NCBI GenBank assembly: GCA_002483085.1
Contig: DLHF01000049.1
Location: 1-64,000, forward strand
Length of the DNA: 64,000 nucleotides
Source: Ignavibacteria bacterium UBA7675
Lineage (GTDB): Bacteria > Bacteroidota > Ignavibacteria > Kapaibacteriales > UB7675
Direction: 5' to 3'
Position 1 is the stretch's first letter, and every line of letters starts with the position of its first letter. Positions 46,272 to 55,620 of the stretch are shown piece by piece. Under the pieces are notes generated by a model. That model saw nothing but the letters and a program-made list of their open reading frames with translations, did no database searches and was not told where the DNA came from. Made by a program: the position numbers and the translations under genes.

Positions 46272-47582
46272 CTACTTCCCCACCTCGCGCAGCAATGCCT
46301 GCTTTTCAATTTCGAGCTGGCGTATTCTGCGCTCGATAGTGTCGAGCTCTTCGGGCATCGAGTCTATCTCGATGCGCAGTTTGCTGGCCGCTTCGTCGAT
46401 AAGATCGATGGCTTTGTCGGGCAAAAACCTGTCGGCGATATAGCGATGAGAAAGCTGAGCTGCGGCTACAATTGCTCCATCGGTAATTCGCACGCCGTGG
46501 TGCACTTCGTAGCGGTCTTTCAGACCGCGAAGAATAGAAATAGTATCTTCTACGGATGGCTCTTCTACCAGCACCTTCTGGAATCGGCGTTCGAGCGCGG
46601 GGTCTTTTTCGATGTATTTCTGGTGCTCGTCTAATGTCGTAGCGCCAATGCAGCGCAGCTCTCCACGCGCAAGTGCTGGCTTCAGAATATTTGCGGCATC
46701 CATGCTACCCGAGGTCGCTCCAGCGCCAATGAGCGTATGTATTTCATCAATAAACAGGATGATCTCGCCATTGGATTCCGTCACTTCCTGCACCACCGCT
46801 TTCAGGCGCTCTTCAAACTGCCCGCGAAAGCTCGTGCCCGCCACCAGCGTGGCCATGTCCAGCGCAATAATCTGCTTGTTTTTCAAGTTCTCCGGTACAT
46901 CGCCTTCTACAATGCGGTAGGCCAGTCCTTCGGCAATAGCGGTCTTGCCTACACCCGGCTCGCCGATGAGCACGGGGTTGTTTTTGGTGCGGCGTGAGAG
47001 CACTTGCAGTACGCGGCGTATTTCTTCTTCTCGGCCTATCACGGGGTCCATCTTGCCCTTGCGAGCATCGTCGTTCAGCAGGCGACCGTACTTCTTGAGC
47101 GCCTGGTATTTGTCCTCGGGATTCTGGTCGGTGACACGGCGCGAACCGCGAAACTCCTTCAGAATTTTCAGAACCGATTCTTTTGTAATGCCCTGGTCGC
47201 GTAGCAAGTGCGCGGCAGGTGTGCGCTGGTCGCTCATGGCAATAAGCAGGTGCTCGGTGCTTACGTATTCGTCGCGCAAGCCCTGTGCATCTTTGAGCGC
47301 CGCTTCGAGCAGTGCAGCTACGTCCTTGCCAAGATACTGATTGCCGAGGCCAGCACCCGATACTTTGGGCAGCTTGTTGATCTCGTCGTCGGTGCGGTTT
47401 TTCAGATAGTCCACATTTGCACCTAATTTCAGCAGCATGGGCGGTATAATGCCCGATGCGTCGTCGAGCAAAGCGCGCAGTATGTGCACAGGCTCGATGT
47501 TCTGGTTGCTGTTGTCGGAGGCGATTTCCTGCGATTTCTGCATCGCCTCTTGTGCCTTGAGAGTCAGTTTCTGGAAGTTCAT
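46272..47582 (-). CDS. clpB: ClpB-type chaperone, truncated after the first ATPase domain
   Basis: The 436 residues match the N-terminal half of ClpB: N-domain repeats (1-150; KLTLKAQEAMQKSQEIA, STEHLLIAM) and NBD1 with Walker A GEPGVGKTAIAEG (about 203-215), Walker B ILFIDEIHTLIGAG and sensor GATTLDEHQKYIEKD. It stops at EKQALLREVGK, within the first helix of the middle domain. Full ClpB has about 860 residues; most of the middle domain and NBD2 are missing. No continuation is seen in other frames and a terminator follows. Disaggregase activity is not expected; it may be a regulatory remnant or half of a split protein. Confidence 0.9.
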   Translation of the reverse strand: MNFQKLTLKAQEAMQKSQEIASDNSNQNIEPVHILRALLDDASGIIPPMLLKLGANVDYLKNRTDDEINKLPKVSGAGLGNQYLGKDVAALLEAALKDAQGLRDEYVSTEHLLIAMSDQRTPAAHLLRDQGITKESVLKILKEFRGSRRVTDQNPEDKYQALKKYGRLLNDDARKGKMDPVIGREEEIRRVLQVLSRRTKNNPVLIGEPGVGKTAIAEGLAYRIVEGDVPENLKNKQIIALDMATLVAGTSFRGQFEERLKAVVQEVTESNGEIILFIDEIHTLIGAGATSGSMDAANILKPALARGELRCIGATTLDEHQKYIEKDPALERRFQKVLVEEPSVEDTISILRGLKDRYEVHHGVRITDGAIVAAAQLSHRYIADRFLPDKAIDLIDEAASKLRIEIDSMPEELDTIERRIRQLEIEKQALLREVGK

Positions 47583-47646
47583 ATATCGCTCCTTGTAAAT
47601 GTGTTCTGATACGCTGCCGATCTATCCGCTTACTACAGCACTATAG

Positions 47647-47709
47647 CGCTTCGGCCTTTGCCCTCGTGTTCTGTCTCTGCACCGCGCAGCACAACCGCCG
47701 CATGGCTTT
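47647..47709 (+). repeat. Composite intergenic repeat, copy 8 (module A)
   Basis: GCTTCGGCCTTTGCCCTCG, GTCTCTGCACCGCGCAGCAC and ACCGCCGCATGGC follow in the usual order. It lies between the clpB start and the thioesterase stop, both on the minus strand. Confidence 0.75.
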
Positions 47710-47809
47710 TCAACCGATATTCGCATATTTTCGCTACTCCGTATCCAACAGCGCGACACTATCATCGGCGGCGGCCCTTGGCTACAACCGATAAGCAATC
47801 CGCCTTTTA

Positions 47810-48313
47810 TTAATCTACCGAATCTCCGGTAGAAATAAAATGAGTTGCATCATTGTCCCGCACGTGCTGTTGTTTGGGCGTGATCACCGCCATCGTCGTT
47901 GTCGCCCGCGCTATCAGCTTTTCTTCGCCATTATTGATACACCACACGTCCGCTTCGCAAAAGTGAATGGCGCGCCCGGGCTTTACCACCCGCCCCACTG
48001 CCCGCAGCAACTGCCCAACACCAGGCGAAAAATAGCTGATTTTAATTTCGGCTGTCACCGTGTGCTCCTCCGGTGCCACAAGAGTAAATCCGGCAAAGCC
48101 CGCAGCAACATCGGCGATTGTAGCTACAACACCGCCGTGGACAAAGCCGATTTGCTGCTCGTGCACCGTGGCAATGTCGATCTCGGCCACCACATGCCCC
48201 GGCTCTATAAGAGTGAGCCTACAGCCTATGTGTTTCATAAATTCCTGCCGCTGAAGATGCCGCAGGATCGTCTCGCGAAAGTTCGGATTGCGCGTGCGCA
48301 GTTCTTTGCTCAT
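47810..48313 (-). CDS. PaaI-like hotdog thioesterase
   Basis: The 167-residue protein has the PaaI pattern: FMKHIGCRLTLIEPGHVVAE, then QIGFVHGGVVATIADVAAGF with the helix that starts at the catalytic His-Gly-Gly (about 60-80), and TVTAEIKISYFSPG. The family hydrolyses acyl-CoA thioesters, often phenylacetyl-CoA-type. The C-terminal 20 residues extend past the usual fold. It is a single gene, divergent from the serine acetyltransferase. Confidence 0.85.
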   Translation of the reverse strand: MSKELRTRNPNFRETILRHLQRQEFMKHIGCRLTLIEPGHVVAEIDIATVHEQQIGFVHGGVVATIADVAAGFAGFTLVAPEEHTVTAEIKISYFSPGVGQLLRAVGRVVKPGRAIHFCEADVWCINNGEEKLIARATTTMAVITPKQQHVRDNDATHFISTGDSVD

Positions 48314-48524
48314 TATTCTACTGTTTAGTCATGAATGTACCATACAAAAATGGTGATTTTTGGCATTCTGCCCGCGTGTTTTCCGGCAGTACAGCAAAAC
48401 AACGGTAATTCGTTCCCGGTACGCAGCTATGAAAAAGAAGTAATGCGGCACAACCTAAAAGCGAAAGAGAATAAGTTTTTGTATGTTGGCAGCCATAGAT
48501 ATCTTTTCACAAATGTGTACATAT

Positions 48525-49388
48525 ATGTCTACGCCCGACTTTGTTTTGCGCCTTTACGCATCGCACAGCGACTTCGCCTGCAATCTGCCATCGAAGCAGC
48601 GTGCCCGGGAATTTGTCGAAGAACTGCTGTCGATTCTGTTCCCGCATTTTATTAATCAGAAGTACATGGGAGTGGATGACATCGCCGACCACATTAGCGA
48701 GCTTGAAGGCGACCTCACGGCGCTGCTGCATCCGTTGGAATCATGCGCGGGCGACCGGGCAACAACCATCGCGCGGTCATTTTTTGAGCACCTGCCTCAT
48801 ATCTACGACATGTTGAGGCTCGACGCCGAGGCCATTCATCAGGGCGACCCTGCGGCAACGACGGTAGATGAAGTGATCCTTACATATCCCGGATTTTACG
48901 CCATTGCTGTGTACCGCATAGCTCATGCGCTGTACACGCTTGGTGTGCCCATCCTGCCTCGCGTATTTACGGAATTCTCCCACGAGCGAACAGGCATAGA
49001 CATTCATCCGGGCGCTCACATCGGAAAATCGTTCTGCATCGACCACGGCACGGGGATTGTCATTGGCGAAACAACACGGATCGGCGATCATGTAAAGCTG
49101 TACCAGGGCGTAACGCTCGGCGCTTTGAGCGTGGACAAAAGCCTCGCCCTCACGAAGCGGCATCCTACTATAGAAGACAATGTTGTAATCTACTCCCACG
49201 CCACGATTCTCGGCGGTGCAACGGTGATCGGCCACGACAGCGTTGTGGGTGGCAATGTGTGGATTACCGAAAGCGTACCGCCCCATACAAAGGTATATCA
49301 CCACGCGCAGGTAAAGGTACGCAGCGGTACAATGCCCGAAGCGGGCTTCTACGAGCAGAGCAACGACTCCGAGCACACCGGCGCATAG
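48525..49388 (+). CDS. cysE: Serine O-acetyltransferase
   Basis: CysE makes O-acetylserine from serine and acetyl-CoA, the first step of cysteine synthesis. The 287-residue protein has a helical N-terminal domain (PGFYAIAVYRIAHAL, about 125-140) and a left-handed hexapeptide-repeat helix with GIDIHPGAHIGKSFCIDHGT, VIGETTRIGDHVKLYQGVTL and the C-terminal GGNVWITESVPP. The long N-terminal part is of the Bacteroidota/plant-like type. An in-frame ATG at 48483 is possible, but homology fits MSTPDFVLR. No cysK is adjacent. Confidence 0.88.
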   Translation: MSTPDFVLRLYASHSDFACNLPSKQRAREFVEELLSILFPHFINQKYMGVDDIADHISELEGDLTALLHPLESCAGDRATTIARSFFEHLPHIYDMLRLDAEAIHQGDPAATTVDEVILTYPGFYAIAVYRIAHALYTLGVPILPRVFTEFSHERTGIDIHPGAHIGKSFCIDHGTGIVIGETTRIGDHVKLYQGVTLGALSVDKSLALTKRHPTIEDNVVIYSHATILGGATVIGHDSVVGGNVWITESVPPHTKVYHHAQVKVRSGTMPEAGFYEQSNDSEHTGA

Positions 49389-49546
49389 AGCACAGCAAGT
49401 ACAGCCCGTGTGCAACTTTCGCGGCGGCACACTGTATAACAGCAGCCGATGCAGTGCCGCAGGCTATAAGAGAGGTCTGCTGGAATCTGACATCGCGACA
49501 CAGCCGGATCGCAGCCGGCATCTATTCACACCATTGAAGGCAAGCT

Positions 49547-50572
49547 ATGAGACAGCAACATAAAGTGTACCTGCGCAATATTAGCCCGACGGCGTGGGAA
49601 CATCCTACCGACAGAGCAGCTCTTTCGGCACTGCGAAAAGTGCCGGGGTTGGACATCGTTCTTCAGAAATTCTTTGGCGCGACCACCGAGCGCTCGCTCC
49701 GCCTAATCGCCCTTGCATCGGCAGTGCGCGTCAATTCCAGCCAGTTCCCGCGCATCAACGCGCTATTAGAAGAAGCCTGTGCGACATTAGACATCCGGCC
49801 TACGCCCGAGCTGTATATCTCGCAAAATCCATTCCTGAATGCGAGCGCTATCGGTGTGGATCATCCTTTTATTGTGCTCAATTCTTCTACTGTGGAATCG
49901 CTGGGCGACGAAGAGTTGCTGTGCATTATCGCTCATGAGCTAGGCCATTGCGCCAGCGGGCACGCACTGTACAAAACGCTGCTCGCCTTTCTGCTCAAGA
50001 TTCCCCTCTCGGCGCTCAACATTCCGCTGAGCGGAATGGCACTGATGGCAGTGATCATAGCCCTACAGGAGTGGGATCGCAAAAGCGAGCTCACGGCTGA
50101 CCGCGCCGGACTGCTGGCCGTACAGAACCCCGAAGTATCGTACCGCCTGCTGATGAAAATGGCCGGTGCGTCCGATCCATCGCAGATTAATATCAACGAA
50201 TTTTTTGTGCAAGCCGCAGAATACGAAGGTTCCGGCTCGATGCTCGACAGTATGTACAAGCTGCTCAACCTCATGGGCCAGTCGCACCCGTTTCCGGTGT
50301 TGCGGCTTACCGAGCTAAAAAGCTGGGTAGACCGGGGCGATTATGCCGCTATTCTCAACGGCAAGTATCCACAGCGCGGAGCTGAAACTGGCGATAATGT
50401 GGGAGAGAATTTCCGCGAAGCAGCCGGAGAGTACAAGTCGAAATTCTCGTCGTCGCAAGACCCACTCGAACAAGCTACCTCCAAAGTAATGGATGCTGCT
50501 TCGGTAGCGGGCGATAAAGCAAAAGAAATGTTCGACTATTGGTTCCCCGGCAAAAAGCCGAACAGCCGATAG
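49547..50572 (+). CDS. M48-family zinc metallopeptidase
   Basis: The 341-residue protein has the zincin motif HELGH in IIAHELGHCASGHALY (about 124-139) and the third ligand Glu in KSELTADRAGL (about 180). Between these lies one or two hydrophobic segments (LLAFLLKIPLSAL, GMALMAVIIALQ), as in HtpX/Ste24-like membrane peptidases. VNSSQFPRINALLEEACATL and the TPELYISQNPFLNA segment are typical of DUF/M48 family C members. The C-terminal 70 residues are charged and helical. It is followed after 21 bp by the RsiV-like gene. Confidence 0.88.
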   Translation: MRQQHKVYLRNISPTAWEHPTDRAALSALRKVPGLDIVLQKFFGATTERSLRLIALASAVRVNSSQFPRINALLEEACATLDIRPTPELYISQNPFLNASAIGVDHPFIVLNSSTVESLGDEELLCIIAHELGHCASGHALYKTLLAFLLKIPLSALNIPLSGMALMAVIIALQEWDRKSELTADRAGLLAVQNPEVSYRLLMKMAGASDPSQININEFFVQAAEYEGSGSMLDSMYKLLNLMGQSHPFPVLRLTELKSWVDRGDYAAILNGKYPQRGAETGDNVGENFREAAGEYKSKFSSSQDPLEQATSKVMDAASVAGDKAKEMFDYWFPGKKPNSR

Positions 50573-50593
50573 TCTGCAACCAGTGAGTCAGTT

Positions 50594-51418
50594 ATGAAAA
50601 GTATGGCCATGGCATTCCTGCTGCTGGCAGGTATAGCCTCCGTTTCATGTGCGGGCGACAGCCGCCAAGCCAACAGAAATTTACCCAAGCCAGTGCAGCC
50701 TCTGGCTTTTGAGAACACGATCTACGAAAAAAAGGATGGTGCATGCACGGGCGATACAACGCCCTGCATCACCATCCAGATACAGTACCCTACGGCAATT
50801 GCCGGAACTGATGCAGCTCGCCACGCCGTCAATGACGTGATTACAACCTATGTGCTCTCTGCGCTGGCTGGCCACGTGGCCGACAGTGCAAAGCACAGCG
50901 GCAGTATCGACTCGCTGAGCGCGGAGCTGTTCAGCGAATACCGGGCTTTCACACAGGAAGTTAGCGAAAACAGCGGGTTTATTACACCGTGGGAAATTAC
51001 CATCAGCGGCAAGGTAGTGTACAAAGAAGCCGCTGTGGCAACGGTGGAAATAGGCACGTATTCTTACATGGGCGGAGCCCATCCCAACTACTGGACAACG
51101 TACAAGAATTTTGATCCTCTTACTGGAAAACTGCTTCTATTGCAGGATATTTCCAACGACACCCTAAAGCTGAAGGCGCTTGCAGAGCAGGAATTCCGGC
51201 GCAGCAATAAGCTCGGCGCTCGGGAAGACCTCGAAAAAGCAGGCTACTGGTTTGGCGGTAATACTTTTACGCTGCCCAGCAATTACGCCTTTACCGACAA
51301 GGGATTTGTGTTCGTGTACAATCCCTACGAAATCGCCTCGTATGCCCAAGGCCCAATCGAAATACTTCTGCCCTACACCCGATTGAAGGGACTGCTCAAA
51401 GCGGACTACCTGCCCTAA
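50594..51418 (+). CDS. DUF3298/RsiV-like lipoprotein
   Basis: The 274-residue protein has a lipoprotein signal (MKSMAMAFLLLAGIASVSCA, Cys at about 19). It then has a DUF4163-like part (CITIQIQYPTAIAG) and a DUF3298 part (YSYMGGAHPNYWTTYKNFD, DPLTGKLLLLQDI, GPIEILLPY). In Bacillus RsiV this fold binds lysozyme; in most Gram-negative relatives the ligand is unknown. No sigma factor is adjacent, so an anti-sigma role is not supported. It is probably coexpressed with the peptidase 21 bp upstream. Confidence 0.82.
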   Translation: MKSMAMAFLLLAGIASVSCAGDSRQANRNLPKPVQPLAFENTIYEKKDGACTGDTTPCITIQIQYPTAIAGTDAARHAVNDVITTYVLSALAGHVADSAKHSGSIDSLSAELFSEYRAFTQEVSENSGFITPWEITISGKVVYKEAAVATVEIGTYSYMGGAHPNYWTTYKNFDPLTGKLLLLQDISNDTLKLKALAEQEFRRSNKLGAREDLEKAGYWFGGNTFTLPSNYAFTDKGFVFVYNPYEIASYAQGPIEILLPYTRLKGLLKADYLP

Positions 51419-51534
51419 AGCGTGGCGCAAGGCGCGAAGTACCAGCAAAAGAGCGTGAGGAATGATCATCGTTGTTATGTTCTTACAACATCAACATCTG
51501 GTCCTAATTTCCGGGAGTATTATATATTTCCCTC

Positions 51535-52479
51535 TTATATCACTGTCACCTTTGATAAATCGGCGCCCAAGCCTTTGAGTGCGGCGTAGGTCAGTTTATC
51601 CATCATAGCACCGTCAAAGGAGATGGTTTTGATAGCGCGGTAATATTTATTAGTCAAGGCATACGTCGAACGGAAAGATACATTTTTGAGTGTCGCACCC
51701 TTAAACGTCGCTTCGTTCAGCGCCGCCTTGTCAAACTTGACGCCAATAAAAGTCTGCCCATCAAGGCATAGCCCCCGCAAATCGGAATACTTAAAATCCA
51801 CGCCGTTAAAGCTACAGTTTTCAAAAATCGCTTTTCTAAGGTCGGTCATGGCCAGCTTTACGTCGATCAGTTTTACATCGGTGAATATTGCCCGGGTCAG
51901 CTCTATCTTGCTGAATTCGGTGCGTACAAGAATGGTCTTGTTGAAGCTCGCATCCGTAAGATCAATGGTGGACAGGATGCAGTCTGTCAGATTCGTTCCG
52001 TCAAAATTGGCTTCGCGTACATCGCTGGCCATAAACGAGCTGCCAGTCAAGTCCGCACCCGAAAAGTCGGAGCCGCGCAACGCACTTCCTTTAAATTTCC
52101 TTTTATGCGCGGTAATGCCCGCGAAGTCACTCTTTGGCAGGTAGCTTGCGCTAAAGTCCGTCAGTAGCTGTCGTTCCAGCGAGTTGGAGGAAGTAGCGAC
52201 CTCGTGTACCGTTGGCTCGACGCCGTCAATACTACTGTTGGTCTTTTGGGACAGCGTTTCATCGGCCACGGATTGGAAGTTTTCTGAAAAATAATTAAGA
52301 TCAACACCCAGAACTTCTGCAAGCCGGTTAAAAGTAAGGATGTCTGGAATTGATTCTCCGCGCTCCCATTTTCCAACGGCTTGCGGGCTAATAAATAGAT
52401 GTTGAGCAAGTTGCGCTTGAGACATATTTATCGCCTTTCGCGCTTTGGCAATTTTGCTGCCAATCACCTTGGTTTCCAT
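51535..52479 (-). CDS. XRE-type regulator fused to pentapeptide repeats
   Basis: The 314-residue protein begins at 52479 after GAAAGGA. Residues 1-70 are a Cro/CI helix-turn-helix (KIAKARKAINMSQAQLAQHL, SPQAVGKWERGESIPD). After a linker of about 50 residues, residues 120-300 form pentapeptide repeats of the A(D/N)LxX type, visible as FKGSALRGSDFSGADLTGSS, REANFDGTNL, LTDASFNKTI and AALNEATFKGATLKNVSF. Such repeats fold as a right-handed beta-helix. The combination suggests a DNA-binding protein with a protein-binding tail. The gene looks more AT-rich than its neighbours, possibly by transfer. Confidence 0.88.
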   Translation of the reverse strand: METKVIGSKIAKARKAINMSQAQLAQHLFISPQAVGKWERGESIPDILTFNRLAEVLGVDLNYFSENFQSVADETLSQKTNSSIDGVEPTVHEVATSSNSLERQLLTDFSASYLPKSDFAGITAHKRKFKGSALRGSDFSGADLTGSSFMASDVREANFDGTNLTDCILSTIDLTDASFNKTILVRTEFSKIELTRAIFTDVKLIDVKLAMTDLRKAIFENCSFNGVDFKYSDLRGLCLDGQTFIGVKFDKAALNEATFKGATLKNVSFRSTYALTNKYYRAIKTISFDGAMMDKLTYAALKGLGADLSKVTVI

Positions 52480-52526
52480 AGGTACTGTCCTTTCTTGTTT
52501 TGTTCTTGGTTTGTTTTTTGACACCG

Positions 52527-52534
52527 CAAAATTA
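52527..52534 (-). promoter_or_regulatory. Possible -7 box of the XRE-pentapeptide gene
   Basis: TAATTTTG on the minus strand fits TAnnTTTG and is 48 bp before the start codon. No TTTG stands at the right distance upstream. Confidence 0.4.
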
Positions 52535-52788
52535 CTCCCAGAATCAGTAGAAATACAGAGCCTATCAGTTGTAATTACGCTACTTGTAGTTGTTATGCAG
52601 CAACTACAAGTGGTATATGGCGAAATTCAAAAAAACTGGGTATCTGTGATCCCTACAACGTCTACAAGCGTACTTGTACACATGATTGTGAAAGGAAATA
52701 CTTGTGTTGTCTGTAGAAGGAAGTAGCGTGGCGGCGGCATGGGAGCAGAACAGGAGCACCAAGAAATAGCGATAGAGGCTGAAAGAGA

Positions 52789-52842
52789 CGCGGCGGCTGT
52801 GCAGCGCGGTGCAGAGACAGAAGGCAAGAGCAGAGGCCGAAG
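52789..52842 (-). repeat. Composite intergenic repeat, copy 9 (module A, inverted)
   Basis: GACGCGGCGGCTGTGCAGCG, GCGGTGCAGAGACAG and GCAGAGGCCGAAG are module A reversed. Its AGAGGCCGAAG end pairs with downstream CTTCGGCCTCT to make a hairpin, so the repeat may have supplied one arm of a terminator. Confidence 0.7.
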
Positions 52843-52878
52843 ACACCTATACATGTAGTACCTTCGGCCTCTTTTTTT
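52832..52878 (+). terminator. Hairpin with T-run formed partly by a repeat
   Basis: AGAGGCCGAAG (52832-52842) pairs with CTTCGGCCTCT (52862-52872), followed on the plus strand by seven T. No plus-strand gene precedes it, whereas the minus-strand GH2-like gene ends at its edge (52877). It may be inactive or work on antisense transcripts. Confidence 0.45.
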
Positions 52879-55471
52879 ATCGATAGATTGTACTGAAGAA
52901 GTATTGCATATACGCAAACGACGAGTAGCTGGAATCGTACACCAGCCCAACCACAGTAAAGAACACTATAATAAGTGCAAGGCCGATGGCATAGACCTGT
53001 GGCGACCAGACATCATAGATGACGGCAGTACCGCGCAGCACTCTGTAGAGAAACCACAGAAGTACGCCTATGATAAGCAGGAAGGAGAATGTTGTGTAGG
53101 AGCCCAATTCCAAAATACGGTAGAGTCCCATCGTAAGCAGTAGCAGGAAAATAATCGGCAGAGCCGCCCACACCGAAATAATAAAGGCATCGGTAAAGAA
53201 AATGCGCGAGCGCACGAACAGCGAGCCAACGCGGATAAGACCAGCAATCACCACAAACAGCAGCATAAAAATCGCCGTACCTGCGATAGTGGAAGCGACA
53301 GGCATCCACACGATCATGTCGACAAACTCCTTCACACCGTTCATTGGGAACAGATGAACCAGAGCATAATCCAGCTCGTAGGCTCTACGCAGATGATACA
53401 GCAGCGACGACAGCATCATGCCGAGCGTACCCGAAAGAATAAGAGCGAGGATAACGGTACGCACATTGGAGAGAATGCGCTGGTCGCGGATGTCGGCGTA
53501 AAAGTTGTAAGGCCGCAGCAAAGCCCGGCCTACGTTCTCGCGAAACCGGCGCGAGCTATTAATAAGCACAAAGAACAGAATAATCAGGATAATGCTCATA
53601 ATCGTGTAGATATACGGAGCATCTTCCTGATACGTCCCGGCTGTAATAACCAATTCCTTTTCGTCGTTGAACAGCGCCTTCATCACATTGTACGACAGGC
53701 GGATATCGCGGGCACGCGTCGTAAGGCCGGAGGTACTGGTGTACTGGTCGTCGTTGTCGGCAATGAGAATAGGCCGTTCGGTGCGATAGTCGTTGTACGA
53801 CCAGACAACGCACCCTTCGCCGATAGACGATTCCTGTAGAAATACAAACCTGTCGCGCAGGTATTTGGCCTGAGCCTCAATCGACAGTGGATTGGAGTAT
53901 CCTGCGTTGTTGTTGGGCTGAACAATTTTTCCAAAGGAGAAGATGACGGGTTTGCCAGCGGCGCTCTGCGCGAGTGCAGCGGTTTGGCGTCGGAAGAACG
54001 CCATATCGTCGTCGTTGAAGGAGAAGCACAGAAAATCAAATCCGCTGGGATCGATCACTGTAGAAGTACCGGGCACCACTTTGTAGACAAGGCGCGAGGA
54101 ATTATCGCGAATCATCCTCACTATCCGTTGCGAATAGCGGCTGATCTCCGCTGTACCTTCGGTAGCACCATCGGAAATTCCCCAAGCGAGCAAGCAGGGC
54201 TGCCAGTCGTAGGCCGAGAGCATTTCGCGTATGCTATTCTGCGCTGTAGCGATAATATTATCCGAACCGAGAATGCTCTGGGGCACCTGAGCTACAGGTA
54301 GCTCGGGCATCACAAACAATCCGTACTTACTGCACAAATAGGCAAAATACGGGTGCGGGCTGCTGTGGCGCATACGCACAACATTAGCGCCGAGAGTTTT
54401 CAGCGCAATAGCATCGCGTTCAAAATCGGCGGCGTCGAGCGTTTGCCCGGCGCTATTGAGGTCTTCTACATACTCTACAGCTTTCCAGCGAAACACTTGG
54501 CCATTGAGCCGCACCGACTTGCCATCGGGAGTCTTGCTGATGTCGTACAACCCCACTGGCACAAAATACTCGTCGATACTTTGCCCGTCCTTGCGTATCA
54601 GCACGCTGAGCGTATAGAGGTTGGGATTGGCAGGCGACCACAATTTGGGCGATTCTACTCCCATCGAAAACTTTGCAGCGGTATTGCGATTAGCTTCAAT
54701 ATCAATAGAGGTTGGTGCCGAGCGAGCCACTACCGACCCCGTTTGCACATCGCGCAGCTCGGCTTCTACAGTCACTGATGTCTTGCCAATTGCCAGCGGT
54801 TTCATCGTGCCATTGGTATCCGACGGCAGCAGCAGCCTGCGAATATCGCCAGAGGACACCATAGCCGACAGCCCGAGGTCGCAGCGCGTGTAGCCAGAAG
54901 AAAAAGCAGTCTTCAGCGAAAGCTCGCTCACCCAGATATGCGGCGTACCCACGAGAAACAGCTCGCGGTAAATACCGCCGCCTGTTTCCGCGCCAAACAC
55001 TTCGCGCCTCAGCGGAATAGTAGAGGAAGCATTAAGCTGGTTATCTACAGTCAGCTCAATCACATTATCGCCATTTTTCAGCAACTGCTCGGGTATCCGC
55101 ATAGCAAATGGCGTTGTCCCGCCAATATGGTTGCCGAGATACTGGTCGTTGATACGCACTTCTGTACGGTAGTTCGCCCCGAGGCAATACAACTGCCACG
55201 TGCGGTTCTCCATACCAGCGGCATCCATACGAAATGTTTTTCGATAGACAAATGTACCGCTTTGGCGCTCCGAGTGGGGCAAGGATACCTTGCTCCACTG
55301 CTCGCCCTCGTACCTGCGGTTCCACTCGCCAGCGAGGCTTACCACAAGGTGTTTTTTGGAATGGGTAAGTTGTTCAAGCTGTTCAGAAGAAAACTTATTG
55401 TAGCCGGATTGCGAAAAGGCAACCGAAACGGCACAAAGCATAGCAATGAACAACGCTGTAAAAATTCTCAT
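52877..55471 (-). CDS. GH2-like protein fused to a membrane domain, probably not catalytic
   Basis: The 864-residue protein has a signal peptide (1-21), a GH2 jelly-roll (about 45-190; TFVYRKTFRMD, TTPFAMRIPEQLLKNGDN, GGGIYRELFL), an Ig-like domain, a barrel-like region (about 320-600) and about six membrane helices (620-864). In GH2 glycosidases the acid/base is Glu in GNE; here the site reads WGISDG (about 430-435). The nucleophile site, expected after KPVI, reads FSFGKI. Both catalytic Glu thus seem absent. The start follows the signal peptide. The membrane part loosely recalls Yip1-type domains. Confidence 0.82.
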   Translation of the reverse strand: MRIFTALFIAMLCAVSVAFSQSGYNKFSSEQLEQLTHSKKHLVVSLAGEWNRRYEGEQWSKVSLPHSERQSGTFVYRKTFRMDAAGMENRTWQLYCLGANYRTEVRINDQYLGNHIGGTTPFAMRIPEQLLKNGDNVIELTVDNQLNASSTIPLRREVFGAETGGGIYRELFLVGTPHIWVSELSLKTAFSSGYTRCDLGLSAMVSSGDIRRLLLPSDTNGTMKPLAIGKTSVTVEAELRDVQTGSVVARSAPTSIDIEANRNTAAKFSMGVESPKLWSPANPNLYTLSVLIRKDGQSIDEYFVPVGLYDISKTPDGKSVRLNGQVFRWKAVEYVEDLNSAGQTLDAADFERDAIALKTLGANVVRMRHSSPHPYFAYLCSKYGLFVMPELPVAQVPQSILGSDNIIATAQNSIREMLSAYDWQPCLLAWGISDGATEGTAEISRYSQRIVRMIRDNSSRLVYKVVPGTSTVIDPSGFDFLCFSFNDDDMAFFRRQTAALAQSAAGKPVIFSFGKIVQPNNNAGYSNPLSIEAQAKYLRDRFVFLQESSIGEGCVVWSYNDYRTERPILIADNDDQYTSTSGLTTRARDIRLSYNVMKALFNDEKELVITAGTYQEDAPYIYTIMSIILIILFFVLINSSRRFRENVGRALLRPYNFYADIRDQRILSNVRTVILALILSGTLGMMLSSLLYHLRRAYELDYALVHLFPMNGVKEFVDMIVWMPVASTIAGTAIFMLLFVVIAGLIRVGSLFVRSRIFFTDAFIISVWAALPIIFLLLLTMGLYRILELGSYTTFSFLLIIGVLLWFLYRVLRGTAVIYDVWSPQVYAIGLALIIVFFTVVGLVYDSSYSSFAYMQYFFSTIYR

Positions 55472-55558
55472 ACACACCTGTTCTGATAGAGGATCGGAAA
55501 CGGAATAGAGGTAGCGGAAATAATCTGCACTGCGAGCACCCGCGCATGGAGTAAAGGG

Positions 55559-55589
55559 CAAAATTAGAGCGAATTTCGTTCAATTTCAA
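55559..55589 (-). promoter_or_regulatory. Promoter of the GH2-like gene
   Basis: On the minus strand TTG (plus 55587-55589) is followed after 20 bp by TAATTTTG (plus 55559-55566), close to the Bacteroidota consensus. The -7 box is 88 bp upstream of the start codon. Confidence 0.5.
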
Positions 55590-55620
55590 GCGCTCAGTGG
55601 CCGATGGCTCATATTTTCCA

